A DNA stretch of 37,422 bases, from contig CALHUY010000093.1 of NCBI GenBank assembly GCA_938039295.1, forward strand, positions 1-37,422, written 5' to 3'. Origin of the DNA: an uncultured Solobacterium sp. (lineage in GTDB: Bacteria; Bacillota_I; Bacilli_A; Erysipelotrichales; Erysipelotrichaceae). Below the pieces are notes generated by a model. That model was not told the origin of the DNA. It did no database searches and worked only from the letters and a program-made list of their open reading frames with translations. The translations under genes and the position numbers were made by a program. This document shows positions 1 to 7,698 of the stretch, in pieces; the stretch's first letter is position 1, and every line of letters begins with the position of its first letter.

Positions 1-396
1 AAGCTCCCGGTACCACAGGCAATGATAAAAACATTAACTTATGTTGGGAATATTGTGACACCACTTTCACTTATTTATATCGGCATTGTACTAGCAAAAG
101 CTGGACTAGCAAGTGTGAAGTTAGATAAAGATTCTGTGTTTGCCCTGTGTGGTCGTTTTCTAATAGCACCTTTATTAATGGTGATGGTTTTAAAGACAAT
201 TGGTACAAATCTACCAAATCTAGAAGCACAGACATTCATGTTGCAATCGGCAGTTTCATCGCTTGCTGTAATGCCAATCCTTGTACACCAAGGAAATGGA
301 GATGTTGAGTACGCAACCAACATTGTAACTTTAAGCACGGTACTGTTAGTAGTTGTCATACCATCTTTGATGAGCATAATGCAATTAGTTCTGTAA
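1..396 (+). CDS. AEC-family permease, C-terminal part
   Basis: The reading frame is open from the first base of the window and ends at the TAA at 394-396, so this is the 3' end of a longer gene. The visible 131 residues are very hydrophobic and hold about four membrane segments with short polar loops. The pattern of a TPLSLIYIGIVLA helix followed by RFLIAPLLM and a final helix after ATNIVTLSTVL is typical of the C-terminal half of auxin efflux carrier (AEC) family transporters, which export or exchange organic anions such as malate. An internal ATG at 22 is unlikely to be the start because the frame continues upstream with no ribosome binding site. Substrate cannot be told from this part. Confidence 0.7.
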   Translation, partial: KLPVPQAMIKTLTYVGNIVTPLSLIYIGIVLAKAGLASVKLDKDSVFALCGRFLIAPLLMVMVLKTIGTNLPNLEAQTFMLQSAVSSLAVMPILVHQGNGDVEYATNIVTLSTVLLVVVIPSLMSIMQLVL

Positions 397-418
397 ATGA
401 AAATGAGTATTTCATTTA
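394..418 (+). other. AT-rich stem-loop at the AEC stop codon
   Basis: TAAATGAAA (394-402) and TTTCATTTA (410-418) form a perfect 9-bp inverted repeat with a 7-base loop, beginning at the stop codon. No T-run follows, so it may stabilise the 3' end rather than terminate transcription. The rest of 397-551 shows no gene I can support. Confidence 0.35.
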
Positions 419-551
419 TAAATCAAGAAGATTTTTCTCAATATATCATTTGATTAAGTGAGAAGACTCTCCTAATATTGTGGTGCTTACAACTGCTTTT
501 TGACTTACTTAAAGAGTGGATTTATGAGTACTAGCAATTACTAATTATGAT

Positions 552-587
552 AAAAGCCTAGCTGATGGAAATTCAGTTAGGCTTTTT
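552..587. terminator. Bidirectional intrinsic terminator
   Basis: AAAAGCCTAGCTG (552-564) pairs with CAGTTAGGCTTTT (574-586) around a 9-base loop, one G-T pair, with T-runs on both strands. It lies between the AEC gene (plus) and the convergent PHP gene (minus, stop at 593), so it can serve both. Confidence 0.8.
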
Positions 588-592
588 AGGTA

Positions 593-1402
593 TTACCAGA
601 ATAGTTTTTTACGTTCTTTTGCTTTGGAGACTAAGTCGTAGTCTGTTAGAAAGTTTAGTGGTAGACCTTCCACAACAGACAAAGCACGGTTTAGATTTTC
701 TTCTGTTAGGAAATGTTGTGGATTGTGGATATCAAGACCAATGATAATAGGGCATTTCTTTTTAGCAAAAATTTCAAAGAATTCTCTTGTTGGATACGCA
801 TAACGTTCTCCATCAAGATATTCCTTCTTACCTATGCGTACACCAGTACCACAGTTTAGCTCAAGTGGAATGTCATAGTAGCGTGATATATCTGCAATCT
901 TTTCTGCAGCGTTTAGTACACTCTCGTCAATTCTAGGATATTTCCAGAGAAATACATCCGGATGAGCAATATAATCACACATATAATGTTGGCAAGCTTC
1001 CTCTAAGCATTTTACGTAGCGTTCAACTTGGTCTTTGTTATCAAATTCATAGACGCTATCTTTATCAATGGTTAGATTGTGTTGTCCTAAAATAATATAA
1101 TCTAGTGTTTTTCGATATTCACGAATGGTATCCCATTGGCTTGGATAGTACTCTACTTCCATACCTAGATGAATATTGATCTGTGCTGTGTATTTTTCTT
1201 GTAAAGAACGAATAGATTGATAATAATCAGGAATTTGTTCAATGTTCATGCGTAATCCAGGACATGGTGTAGGATATGCGGCATGGTCACTGAAACCAAG
1301 GGTTGTTAGACCTGCTTGAATCGCTGCTTGAACATACTCTTCATCTGTACCGATTGCATGACCACAACGAGCTGTATGCGTATGATAGTTTGCTTTAATC
1401 AT
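593..1402 (-). CDS. PHP-family phosphatase, histidinol-phosphatase type
   Basis: A 269-residue protein of the PHP metal-dependent phosphoesterase family, the class that includes HisK/HisJ, which hydrolyses L-histidinol phosphate. The N-terminal metal-binding motif is visible as NYHTHTARCGHA with H7, H9 and H15. Later metal-ligand regions are GMEVEY, GQHNL, YIAHPDVF and GLDIHNP near the C terminus. The frame is open much further upstream, but the start at MIKANYHTHT is chosen because GGAGGT (complement of 1411-1416) lies 8 bases before it and because PHP proteins begin at this motif. No other histidine genes are in the window, so the true substrate could be another phosphomonoester. Its promoter overlaps that of the divergent metal ATPase. 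Confidence 0.8.
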   Translation of the reverse strand: MIKANYHTHTARCGHAIGTDEEYVQAAIQAGLTTLGFSDHAAYPTPCPGLRMNIEQIPDYYQSIRSLQEKYTAQINIHLGMEVEYYPSQWDTIREYRKTLDYIILGQHNLTIDKDSVYEFDNKDQVERYVKCLEEACQHYMCDYIAHPDVFLWKYPRIDESVLNAAEKIADISRYYDIPLELNCGTGVRIGKKEYLDGERYAYPTREFFEIFAKKKCPIIIGLDIHNPQHFLTEENLNRALSVVEGLPLNFLTDYDLVSKAKERKKLFW

Positions 1403-1427
1403 TGGGGTATACCTCCAAAACGATGAA

Positions 1428-1456
1428 ATTATACCATTCCTCATATAGATTGACAA
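1428..1456 (-). promoter_or_regulatory. Promoter of the PHP gene
   Basis: On the minus strand TTGTCA (1451-1456), a 17-base spacer and TATAAT (1428-1433) form a near-consensus vegetative promoter about 25 bases before the ribosome binding site. Confidence 0.75.
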
Positions 1457-1480
1457 AATATCCAAAAGTAATATTATAAT
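1450..1480 (+). promoter_or_regulatory. Promoter of the metal P-type ATPase
   Basis: Consensus TTGACA (1450-1455) and TATAAT (1475-1480) with a long 19-base spacer. The -35 box shares five bases with the -35 box of the divergent PHP promoter. A weak basal promoter with a long spacer is typical of metal-regulated genes. Confidence 0.65.
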
Positions 1481-1481
1481 A

Positions 1482-1499
1482 GTTGAATAGTTGTTCAAG
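1482..1499. promoter_or_regulatory. ArsR/SmtB-type operator candidate
   Basis: TTGAA (1483-1487), six bases, TTCAA (1494-1498) form an inverted repeat directly after the -10 box, where a repressor would block initiation. Read on the minus strand it is TTGAACAACTATTCAA, close to the TGAACA-n3-ATTCA pattern I recall for zinc-sensing CzrA/SmtB repressors. No ArsR-family gene is in the window. Confidence 0.5.
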
Positions 1500-1520
1500 T
1501 GATATATGCGAGGTGCTAAG

Positions 1521-3818
1521 ATGGAATATAAATATCGTGTAATTGGGATTAATTGTGCAGATTGTGCTGCAGAACTAGCAGAGGAAATCAGAAAAATAGA
1601 GGGTGTAGTAAGTGCTGACATCCATTTTATGCAGCAAAAATTATGCTTTACATGTGATGAAGAAAATCATTCAGTGATTGAGCAGAAGGTTTTTGACATT
1701 ATTCATGATGATGAACCTGATGCTGTGATTACGGCTCTACACGAAGAACCAAAACATCTCTTTAAATTTAATATTAAGAATATCGATTGTGCAGATTGTG
1801 CAAATGAAATTGCGGAAAAGGCAATGGAAATCGACGGTGTAGAGCATGCGGAAGCTGACTTCATGCATGCGATACTACGTGTACAGTTTGCGACAAGCGA
1901 GTATACACGCATTGAAAATGAGCTACGCGAGATGATTGCTAAGCTAGAACCCGATGTGGAATTCTCGCGTTATTTTGCAGAACAAAAAATCGAAACGAAA
2001 AAAGATCATAGTATACAAGTTATGATTGCTAGATTAGTGATAGGTGCAATCTTGTTCGGCATTTCGTTTGCCTTAACAGGTATTGCAAGTAATATTTCAA
2101 CCCTAATTGCGTATATCATTCTTGGTTATGATGTAATTTTAAAAGCGTTCAATAATCTGAAACGGGGAAATCTTTTAGATGAGCATTTCTTAATGTCGAT
2201 TGCAACATTTGCGGCATTATATCTGAATGATTGGAAGGAAGCAACAGGTGTTATGTTGTTCTACCAAATTGGAGAATTCTTCCAAGATTTGGCAGTGGAT
2301 CATTCTCGTAAGTCAATTGCGACTTTAATGGATATACGTCCAGATTATGCGTATGTACAAAGTGGAACAGAATTTATTAAGGTTGATCCAACGGAAGTAC
2401 AGGTGGGAGATATCATTCAAGTAAAGCCAGGAGAACGCATTCCTTTAGATGGTGTGATTGTGGTGGGTAGTTCTTCGCTAGATACAGCTTCTTTAACAGG
2501 GGAATCAAATCTTCGTGATGTGGATGTGAATGACGAAGTCATTTCAGGTGCTGTGAATACAAGCGGTGTACTACAGATACGTGCAACAAAAGAATTTGCT
2601 CAATCAACCGTATCTAGAATTCTAAATATTATTGAAGAAAATAACGAAACAAAGTCGAAACAAGAAAAGTTTATTACAAAGTTTTCGCATTACTATACAC
2701 CGACAGTCGTTGGTTTAGCAGTGCTTGTAGCAATCGTAGTAAGTTTAGTGACTGGTGATGTCAATGAGGGTATTTACCGTGCATGTACATTCTTAGTCAT
2801 CTCTTGTCCATGTGCGCTAGTGATCTCAATACCACTCACTTTCTTTACGGGTATTGGTGGTTTATCCATGCATGGCATCATGTTGAAGGGTGCAAATTAT
2901 GTTGAAAAAATTGCGGAGATTCGTACAATTGTTTTCGATAAAACAGGCACTCTAACAACGGGACAGTTTGCGGTAAGTCAGTTATTAGATAGCTTAGATG
3001 ACGTAAAGCTGATAAAACTTGCAGCATATGCGGAAAGTTATTCGAATCACCCTATTGCCAAGGCAATTCAAAATGCATATCAAGAAGAAGTTGATCAAAC
3101 ACAGATTTCAGATATGCAAGAAGTTGCTGGCAGAGGCATTTCGATTACTCTAGAAAACCATCATGTTCTTGTTGGTAATTATAAGATGATGCAGGAAAAT
3201 GGTGTAACTTGTAAACAGTATACAAACCCTGGAACCTATGTTTATGTAGCGGAAGATGGTATATTCATAGGCTGTATTCTATTGAAGGATACAATCAAAA
3301 ATAGTGCAACAGTAGCAATTTCAAAGCTAAGTAAGAATCATGCTTGCATGATGGTATCTGGCGATGCAGAAGAGATTTGCCAAGAAGTAGGTAAGGAACT
3401 AGGCATCAACTCGATTTATGGTGGATGTTTACCAGAGGATAAGATAACATGCGTGAATACTGTTAAGCAGAATGGTGTTGTAGCATTTGTGGGTGATGGT
3501 GTAAATGATGTTCCAGTTATGCGCACAGCTGATATTGGCTTTGCGATGGGGTCACTTGGTAGTGATGCGGCAATCGAAGCCGCAGATGTTATTATCACGG
3601 ATGATAATCTAAACAAGATTGATACAACCATTCAACAAGCCAAGAGAATTATTCGTATCGCAAATCAAAATATTGTACTTTCGATAGTGATTAAAGTACT
3701 TGCGCTAGTATTGGGTGCACTTGGTATTGCGAATATGTGGATGGCAATCTTTGCGGATACTGGTGTTGCAATGTTGTGTGTTATTAACGCCATTCGACTT
3801 CTTCGTATCAAGGAATAA
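1521..3818 (+). CDS. Zn/Cd/Pb-exporting P1B-type ATPase with two HMA domains
   Basis: A 765-residue membrane pump that uses ATP to export divalent soft metals (ZntA/CadA class). Two N-terminal heavy-metal-associated domains carry CADC metal motifs at C12/C15 and C90/C93. The ion-pore motif CPC is C429-P430-C431, the phosphorylated aspartate is D473 in DKTGTLT, and the hinge motif GDGVND follows at about 657. The last membrane helix contains DTGVAMLCVINAIRLL, close to the P1B-2 signature for Zn/Cd rather than Cu pumps. The ATG at 1521 is preferred over 1506 because GAGGTG sits 5-6 bases before it. A metal-sensor-like operator lies in the promoter. Single gene; no metallochaperone or repressor next to it. 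Confidence 0.9.
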   Translation: MEYKYRVIGINCADCAAELAEEIRKIEGVVSADIHFMQQKLCFTCDEENHSVIEQKVFDIIHDDEPDAVITALHEEPKHLFKFNIKNIDCADCANEIAEKAMEIDGVEHAEADFMHAILRVQFATSEYTRIENELREMIAKLEPDVEFSRYFAEQKIETKKDHSIQVMIARLVIGAILFGISFALTGIASNISTLIAYIILGYDVILKAFNNLKRGNLLDEHFLMSIATFAALYLNDWKEATGVMLFYQIGEFFQDLAVDHSRKSIATLMDIRPDYAYVQSGTEFIKVDPTEVQVGDIIQVKPGERIPLDGVIVVGSSSLDTASLTGESNLRDVDVNDEVISGAVNTSGVLQIRATKEFAQSTVSRILNIIEENNETKSKQEKFITKFSHYYTPTVVGLAVLVAIVVSLVTGDVNEGIYRACTFLVISCPCALVISIPLTFFTGIGGLSMHGIMLKGANYVEKIAEIRTIVFDKTGTLTTGQFAVSQLLDSLDDVKLIKLAAYAESYSNHPIAKAIQNAYQEEVDQTQISDMQEVAGRGISITLENHHVLVGNYKMMQENGVTCKQYTNPGTYVYVAEDGIFIGCILLKDTIKNSATVAISKLSKNHACMMVSGDAEEICQEVGKELGINSIYGGCLPEDKITCVNTVKQNGVVAFVGDGVNDVPVMRTADIGFAMGSLGSDAAIEAADVIITDDNLNKIDTTIQQAKRIIRIANQNIVLSIVIKVLALVLGALGIANMWMAIFADTGVAMLCVINAIRLLRIKE

Positions 3819-3877
3819 TTAGTATTCCTATATTTGTAAGTATGGTAAAATAATCTTGTAGTAAAGGAGGTTATCTG

Positions 3878-3970
3878 ATGAGTATACTTGATATTATATC
3901 GGTGATTATCCTGGTACTTGTAATCGCATTAGGCGTGCTATATTGGCAAACGAAAAGGAGCAAGAAATGA
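3878..3970 (+). CDS. 30-residue single-pass membrane peptide
   Basis: A short ORF starting MSILDIISVIILVLVIA and ending QTKRSKK, with a strong AAAGGAGG ribosome binding site (3863-3870) seven bases before its ATG. It is one hydrophobic helix followed by a basic tail, predicting an inner-membrane peptide with the tail in the cytoplasm. Its stop codon TGA overlaps the ATG of the next gene (ATGA at 3967-3970), so the two are translationally coupled. No known family recognised. A possible function is to act with the downstream YvlD-like protein; this is inference from coupling only. Confidence 0.6.
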   Translation: MSILDIISVIILVLVIALGVLYWQTKRSKK

Positions 3971-4305
3971 AAAGATTTATAACATTAATTTTAGTGAATG
4001 TAGCTTCACTCTGGTTGATTGATCGTGTTATGAGAACAATGTATATTGGTAATGCCAATACATTATTCTTCATGGCATTTATTCTTGTAATTTTAAATGC
4101 AACATTAAAACCATTAATGAAGTTGGTATTCTTACCATTGACATTCTTTAGCTTTGGATTCTTCTCACTGATTATCAACGCAGCAGTATTATCCATTGCA
4201 TTCAGTTTTGCACACGGTTCATATATGATGGGATTCCATACAGCGATTATCGCAAGTATTCTATTATCAATCGTGAATGCGGCTATTAATTCATATCTTG
4301 AATAA
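3967..4305 (+). CDS. YvlD / phage-holin-4 family membrane protein
   Basis: A 112-residue protein with four hydrophobic segments. The run NATLKPLMKLVFLPLTFFSFG followed by LIINAAVLSIAF resembles the Pfam family first named after phage holins (YvlD in Bacillus), which are mostly chromosomal membrane proteins of unknown function linked to envelope stress. The ATG at 3967 is preferred over an upstream TTG at 3943 because AAAAGGAG (3953-3960) is six bases before it. It overlaps the upstream 30-residue ORF by four bases and is followed at once by a terminator, closing a two-gene operon. Confidence 0.75.
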   Translation: MKRFITLILVNVASLWLIDRVMRTMYIGNANTLFFMAFILVILNATLKPLMKLVFLPLTFFSFGFFSLIINAAVLSIAFSFAHGSYMMGFHTAIIASILLSIVNAAINSYLE

Positions 4306-4334
4306 CATCGTACGAAGAAGTACGATGTTTTTAT
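4305..4334 (+). terminator. Intrinsic terminator
   Basis: ACATCGTAC (4305-4313) and GTACGATGT (4320-4328) form a perfect 9-bp stem with a 6-base loop, followed by TTTTAT. Confidence 0.85.
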
Positions 4335-4340
4335 ATTAGA

Positions 4341-4367
4341 TTGCATTAACGTTTAAAAAAATATAAT
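4341..4367 (+). promoter_or_regulatory. Promoter candidate for the ABC exporter
   Basis: TTGCAT (4341-4346) and TATAAT (4362-4367), spacer 15 bases, which is short. It lies between a terminator and the exporter, so a promoter is needed here. Confidence 0.45.
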
Positions 4368-4406
4368 AATGGTACTAGAAGAATTGTTGAAATAATAGAG
4401 GTAGGT

Positions 4407-6062
4407 ATGTCACAGTTAGAACGTATAATAAAAAAATCTACATTTAAATACTCGATGATTGCATTTGGGTTTTGTATTTTATCAGAAATTATTAGTTTAC
4501 TTTCACCTAGATTAATGCAATATATTATCGATACTGTAATTCCACAAAAAAATATGCAGACAATAATTTTGAGCATTCTTATTTTTGTGTCTATACCGTT
4601 ATTACATATCTGCGTAAAAACAATTTTTAATTACTTTGCGATTGTTTTCTCTAGGAATAAAGGGAATGAGTATGCAATTCAATTAATGGAAAAGATTATT
4701 CATCAACCACTACGTTTTTTTGATACTCATAATTCTATAGAAGTATTGACGGAGTCGGGAAGAGAACTTTCTAACTTAATGTTGTTCTACATTAAGGATA
4801 TTCCTAGTTATTACAGTGCAATTCTATCTTCAATCATTATTGTTATTATTTTATTTTCTTATCACCCGGTGATAGGACTATTTCAGATTTTATTTGTACC
4901 TCTTAGTATTATCCCTGTTAGATATATTCATTTAAAGCTAGAAAATTTAGTAAATTCCGTAATTGAAAAAAATGCAAAGAATAATCAGTTAAAAGCAGAT
5001 ATTTTCAAGAATATAGACTACATCAAGAGCAACAATCTTGAAACATTCTATATCAATAAGATAAAAGAGAATAATGATGGAATTGTTTCTGTTTGGGGAA
5101 GTGTCGCTTCAATGGAATCTCTAGCAGGTGTATGGATCAATGGATTTATGACCTCTTTATTTACTGGACTATCATTTGGCATCGTTGCATTATTGATGAT
5201 GTATACAACAAAACTTACGGTTGGAACAATTATTTCTGTAGTTGGATATTGTGGATTGCTATATTCATATTTGAATACCGTTTTCTCTACTGAGATTGAA
5301 AAAGGAAAGTTTAAAGGAGAATTTACAAAGACGAGAGAATTATTTGAATTAAGTTCTAACAATTCTAGAGAAGGTCATTCGTTTGTGCTCAACCAAAAAA
5401 TCCAATTTCAAAATGTTAATTTTCAGTATACAAATACTCCTATTCTAAAAGATATGACTCTGACAATAATGGCTCATAAATGGACTGTTTTATTAGGTGA
5501 GAGCGGAGTGGGAAAAAGTACAATTTTGAAACTCATCGAAAAATTTTATACGGACTACGATGGAGAAATAACGGTTGATAATACATCTTTGAGAGATATT
5601 GCTAGTTTTGACTTGCGAGATAAAGTGGTGTATTTATCGCAATCACCATCTCTTTTTCCTGGCAGTATTCGTAACAACCTAACAGTAGATAATACTCAAA
5701 TAACAGAAGAATCTATATGGGAAGTATTAGAAACTGTGAATCTAAAAGAATATGTTTTATCTCTTGATGATTCACTAGATACTGATATTTATGAAGCTGG
5801 CAAGATAATGTCTACAGGTCAAAAGCAACGTTTGTGCATTGCTAGAGCATTATTAAGAAACGTTGATGTATATTTGTTGGACGAAATTACCTCAAATGTA
5901 GACTATGAGAATACTCAGATGATTTTGTCATACTTCAACGAACTATCGAAAAAAGAGAAGACAATCATTAGCGTCACACATGATAAGAATTATATTTCGT
6001 TTGCGGATGAGATATATCAATTACGTGATGAAAATAATAAAATAGTCGTCTATAAAATGTGA
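4407..6062 (+). CDS. ABC exporter, fused membrane and ATPase domains
   Basis: A 551-residue half-transporter of the type I exporter fold. Residues about 1-290 hold the six-helix membrane domain and 325-551 the ATPase. Walker A is GESGVGKST with K370, the Q-loop is in LSQSPSLFPG, the signature is STGQKQR (469-475, T and no second G compared with LSGGQ), Walker B is VYLLDEIT with D492-E493, and the switch histidine is H525. There is no N-terminal peptidase domain, so it is not a bacteriocin-processing exporter of the C39 type. It stands alone between its own promoter and terminator and looks AT-richer than neighbours, so substrate and partner are unknown; it probably works as a homodimer. Start follows AGAGG at 4398-4402. 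Confidence 0.85.
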   Translation: MSQLERIIKKSTFKYSMIAFGFCILSEIISLLSPRLMQYIIDTVIPQKNMQTIILSILIFVSIPLLHICVKTIFNYFAIVFSRNKGNEYAIQLMEKIIHQPLRFFDTHNSIEVLTESGRELSNLMLFYIKDIPSYYSAILSSIIIVIILFSYHPVIGLFQILFVPLSIIPVRYIHLKLENLVNSVIEKNAKNNQLKADIFKNIDYIKSNNLETFYINKIKENNDGIVSVWGSVASMESLAGVWINGFMTSLFTGLSFGIVALLMMYTTKLTVGTIISVVGYCGLLYSYLNTVFSTEIEKGKFKGEFTKTRELFELSSNNSREGHSFVLNQKIQFQNVNFQYTNTPILKDMTLTIMAHKWTVLLGESGVGKSTILKLIEKFYTDYDGEITVDNTSLRDIASFDLRDKVVYLSQSPSLFPGSIRNNLTVDNTQITEESIWEVLETVNLKEYVLSLDDSLDTDIYEAGKIMSTGQKQRLCIARALLRNVDVYLLDEITSNVDYENTQMILSYFNELSKKEKTIISVTHDKNYISFADEIYQLRDENNKIVVYKM

Positions 6063-6095
6063 TTTAGTTATTAAAAAGTGAATTTTTGAATCATT

Positions 6096-6130
6096 AAAGG
6101 AGTATACAAGGATAATTTGTATGCTCTTTT
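6096..6130 (+). terminator. Intrinsic terminator after the ABC exporter
   Basis: A 14-bp stem (6096-6109 with 6117-6130) including two G-T pairs and a 7-base loop, its 3' arm ending in TTTT. Confidence 0.75.
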
Positions 6131-6160
6131 GCTAATATACGGCAACATTATTGTAATATC

Positions 6161-6169
6161 TGATATAAT
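6161..6169 (+). promoter_or_regulatory. Extended -10 promoter of dtd
   Basis: TGATATAAT is a perfect extended -10 element (TG-n-TATAAT). No good -35 is seen. The dtd ATG is only ten bases downstream (6180), so the transcript would carry about four leader bases or none. Confidence 0.6.
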
Positions 6170-6179
6170 TTTTATCGAT

Positions 6180-6629
6180 ATGAGAACAGTAATTCAAAGA
6201 GTAAAACATGCGAGTGTTACCATCGATGGTGTGGTAAATGGGAAAATTGAACAAGGTTTCCTATTGTTAGTTGGAATCAAAGATGATGACACTGAAGCAG
6301 TTGTAGAAAAAATGGCAGATAAGATTGCCAAAATGCGTATTTTCGATGATGAAAATGGGAAGATGAATCTAGCATTACAACAAGTTGGAGGTGCGATTTT
6401 ATCAATTTCACAGTTTACGTTATTCGCAAACTGCAAAAAGGGGAATCGCCCAAGTTTTGATGGGGCTGGTAAGCCTGAACATGCCAAAGCGATGTATCTA
6501 TACTTCAACGAAGTGTTAAGACGTTATGGTCTACAAGTCGAAGAGGGCATCTTTGCGGCAGAGATGAAAGTTGAACTGCTCAATGATGGGCCAATCACAA
6601 TATGTCTAGATTCGGAGGATTTAAAATGA
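6180..6629 (+). CDS. dtd: D-aminoacyl-tRNA deacylase
   Basis: A 149-residue enzyme that removes D-amino acids (and glycine from tRNA-Ala) mischarged onto tRNA. The family signatures are visible: the start MRTVIQRV, the catalytic-side motif SQFTLFA, and the cross-subunit Gly-cisPro motif in GNRPSF. Length matches the family. The start at 6180 is fixed by homology to MR.V.QRV; the frame stays open 21 codons upstream, but that part overlaps the terminator. No Shine-Dalgarno sequence precedes it. Its last four bases overlap the folD start (ATGA), so dtd leads a dtd-folD-DUF951-ychF operon. Confidence 0.93.
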   Translation: MRTVIQRVKHASVTIDGVVNGKIEQGFLLLVGIKDDDTEAVVEKMADKIAKMRIFDDENGKMNLALQQVGGAILSISQFTLFANCKKGNRPSFDGAGKPEHAKAMYLYFNEVLRRYGLQVEEGIFAAEMKVELLNDGPITICLDSEDLK

Positions 6630-7477
6630 CACAAATAATTTACGGTAGTGAATTATCTGCCGAACTAAAAGAAAATATGCGTACGAAGGTTGAGGCTTGG
6701 GTATCTGCAGGGATGAGAACTCCATGTCTTGCGGTTATTCTCGTAGGGGATAATCCAGCATCTGAGTCTTATGTACGTGGAAAAGAGAAGGCTTGTGCAG
6801 CGGTAGGAATTCAAACCAATACAATTCGTTTATCCGCAAGTATTACACAAGAAGAATTAGAACAGGTGATTAGTGATTGTTCTAAGGATGATACCGTCGA
6901 TGGTATTCTCATTCAGTTGCCATTACCAGAAGGCTTTAATGAAGACAGAGCGATTGCGTGTATTAATCCTGGAAAGGATGTGGATGGGCTTCATCCAATG
7001 AACTTTGGAAGATTCTTTATGAATCAACCATCCTTTGTGCCTTGTACACCACTCGGTATCATGGAGCTATTAAAGCGTATGGGATGTAATCCTAAAGGTA
7101 AGCATGCGGTGGTTATTGGACGCTCTAAATTGGTAGGAACACCAGTAGCTCGTTTATTACAGAATGCGAATGCGACTGTCACAATTTGCCATTCTCATAC
7201 TGCAAACTTGAAAGAACTTACAAACTTAGCAGATATCTTAATTGTCGCAGTAGGTAAGCCAAAGATTATTGACGCTCAATATGTCAAAGAAGGTGCGTAT
7301 GTAATTGATGTTGGTGTCAATAGTGTTGATGGGCATTTGTGCGGTGATGTAGATTTTGAATCAGTAGCTCCTAAGGCAGGTGCGATTACACCTGTACCAA
7401 AGGGTGTTGGTCCAATGACAATATGTATGTTATTGCAAAATACAATCACTGCATATGAAAAGAGGCAGGGACTATGA
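6626..7477 (+). CDS. folD: Bifunctional methylenetetrahydrofolate dehydrogenase/cyclohydrolase
   Basis: A 283-residue FolD, which interconverts 5,10-methylene- and 10-formyl-tetrahydrofolate through NADP-linked oxidation and hydrolysis. Seen motifs: YVRGKEKAC with the catalytic lysine, DGILIQLPLP, the KDVDGLHP stretch, the cofactor-binding GRSKLVGTPVA segment and the C-terminal PVPKGVGPMT. The start at 6626 follows CGGAGGA (6614-6620) by about six bases and overlaps the dtd stop by four bases. Length is normal. It supplies formyl groups for purines and initiator tRNA. Confidence 0.96.
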   Translation: MTQIIYGSELSAELKENMRTKVEAWVSAGMRTPCLAVILVGDNPASESYVRGKEKACAAVGIQTNTIRLSASITQEELEQVISDCSKDDTVDGILIQLPLPEGFNEDRAIACINPGKDVDGLHPMNFGRFFMNQPSFVPCTPLGIMELLKRMGCNPKGKHAVVIGRSKLVGTPVARLLQNANATVTICHSHTANLKELTNLADILIVAVGKPKIIDAQYVKEGAYVIDVGVNSVDGHLCGDVDFESVAPKAGAITPVPKGVGPMTICMLLQNTITAYEKRQGL

Positions 7478-7674
7478 TTAGTGATTTTAATCTAAATGAT
7501 ACAGTTGAAATGAAGAAGGAACACCCATGCAAGAAGTCCAAATATTGGAAAGTTATTCGTATGGGTGCGGATATTAAAATCAAATGTTTGGGTTGTGGTG
7601 CAGTTGTAATGTTTCCAAGACATGAATTTGAACGTAAGTTAAAGAAGATTATTGAAAAAGCACCACAGGAATAA
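7474..7674 (+). CDS. DUF951 zinc-ribbon-like protein
   Basis: A 66-residue protein with HPCKK (H17, C19), CLGC (C38, C41) and FPRHEFERK, which matches the small DUF951 family (YyzM-like) common in Bacillota. Four cysteine/histidine positions suggest a bound metal ion. It starts inside the folD stop codon (ATGA overlap) and ends 24 bases before ychF. In many Firmicutes DUF951 is encoded directly upstream of ychF, supporting the call. Function is not established. Confidence 0.85.
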   Translation: MISDFNLNDTVEMKKEHPCKKSKYWKVIRMGADIKIKCLGCGAVVMFPRHEFERKLKKIIEKAPQE

Positions 7675-7698
7675 GAGGAAAGAAAAGAGGAATCATAT

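Noticed and set aside
1403..1621. N-terminal extension of the PHP protein (73 extra residues)
   Set aside because: It would cross its own promoter and RBS and run over the ATPase start; the GGAGG site fixes the start at 1402.
3906..4346. 146-residue minus-strand ORF
   Set aside because: Antisense to the YvlD-like gene, no ribosome binding site or recognisable domain.
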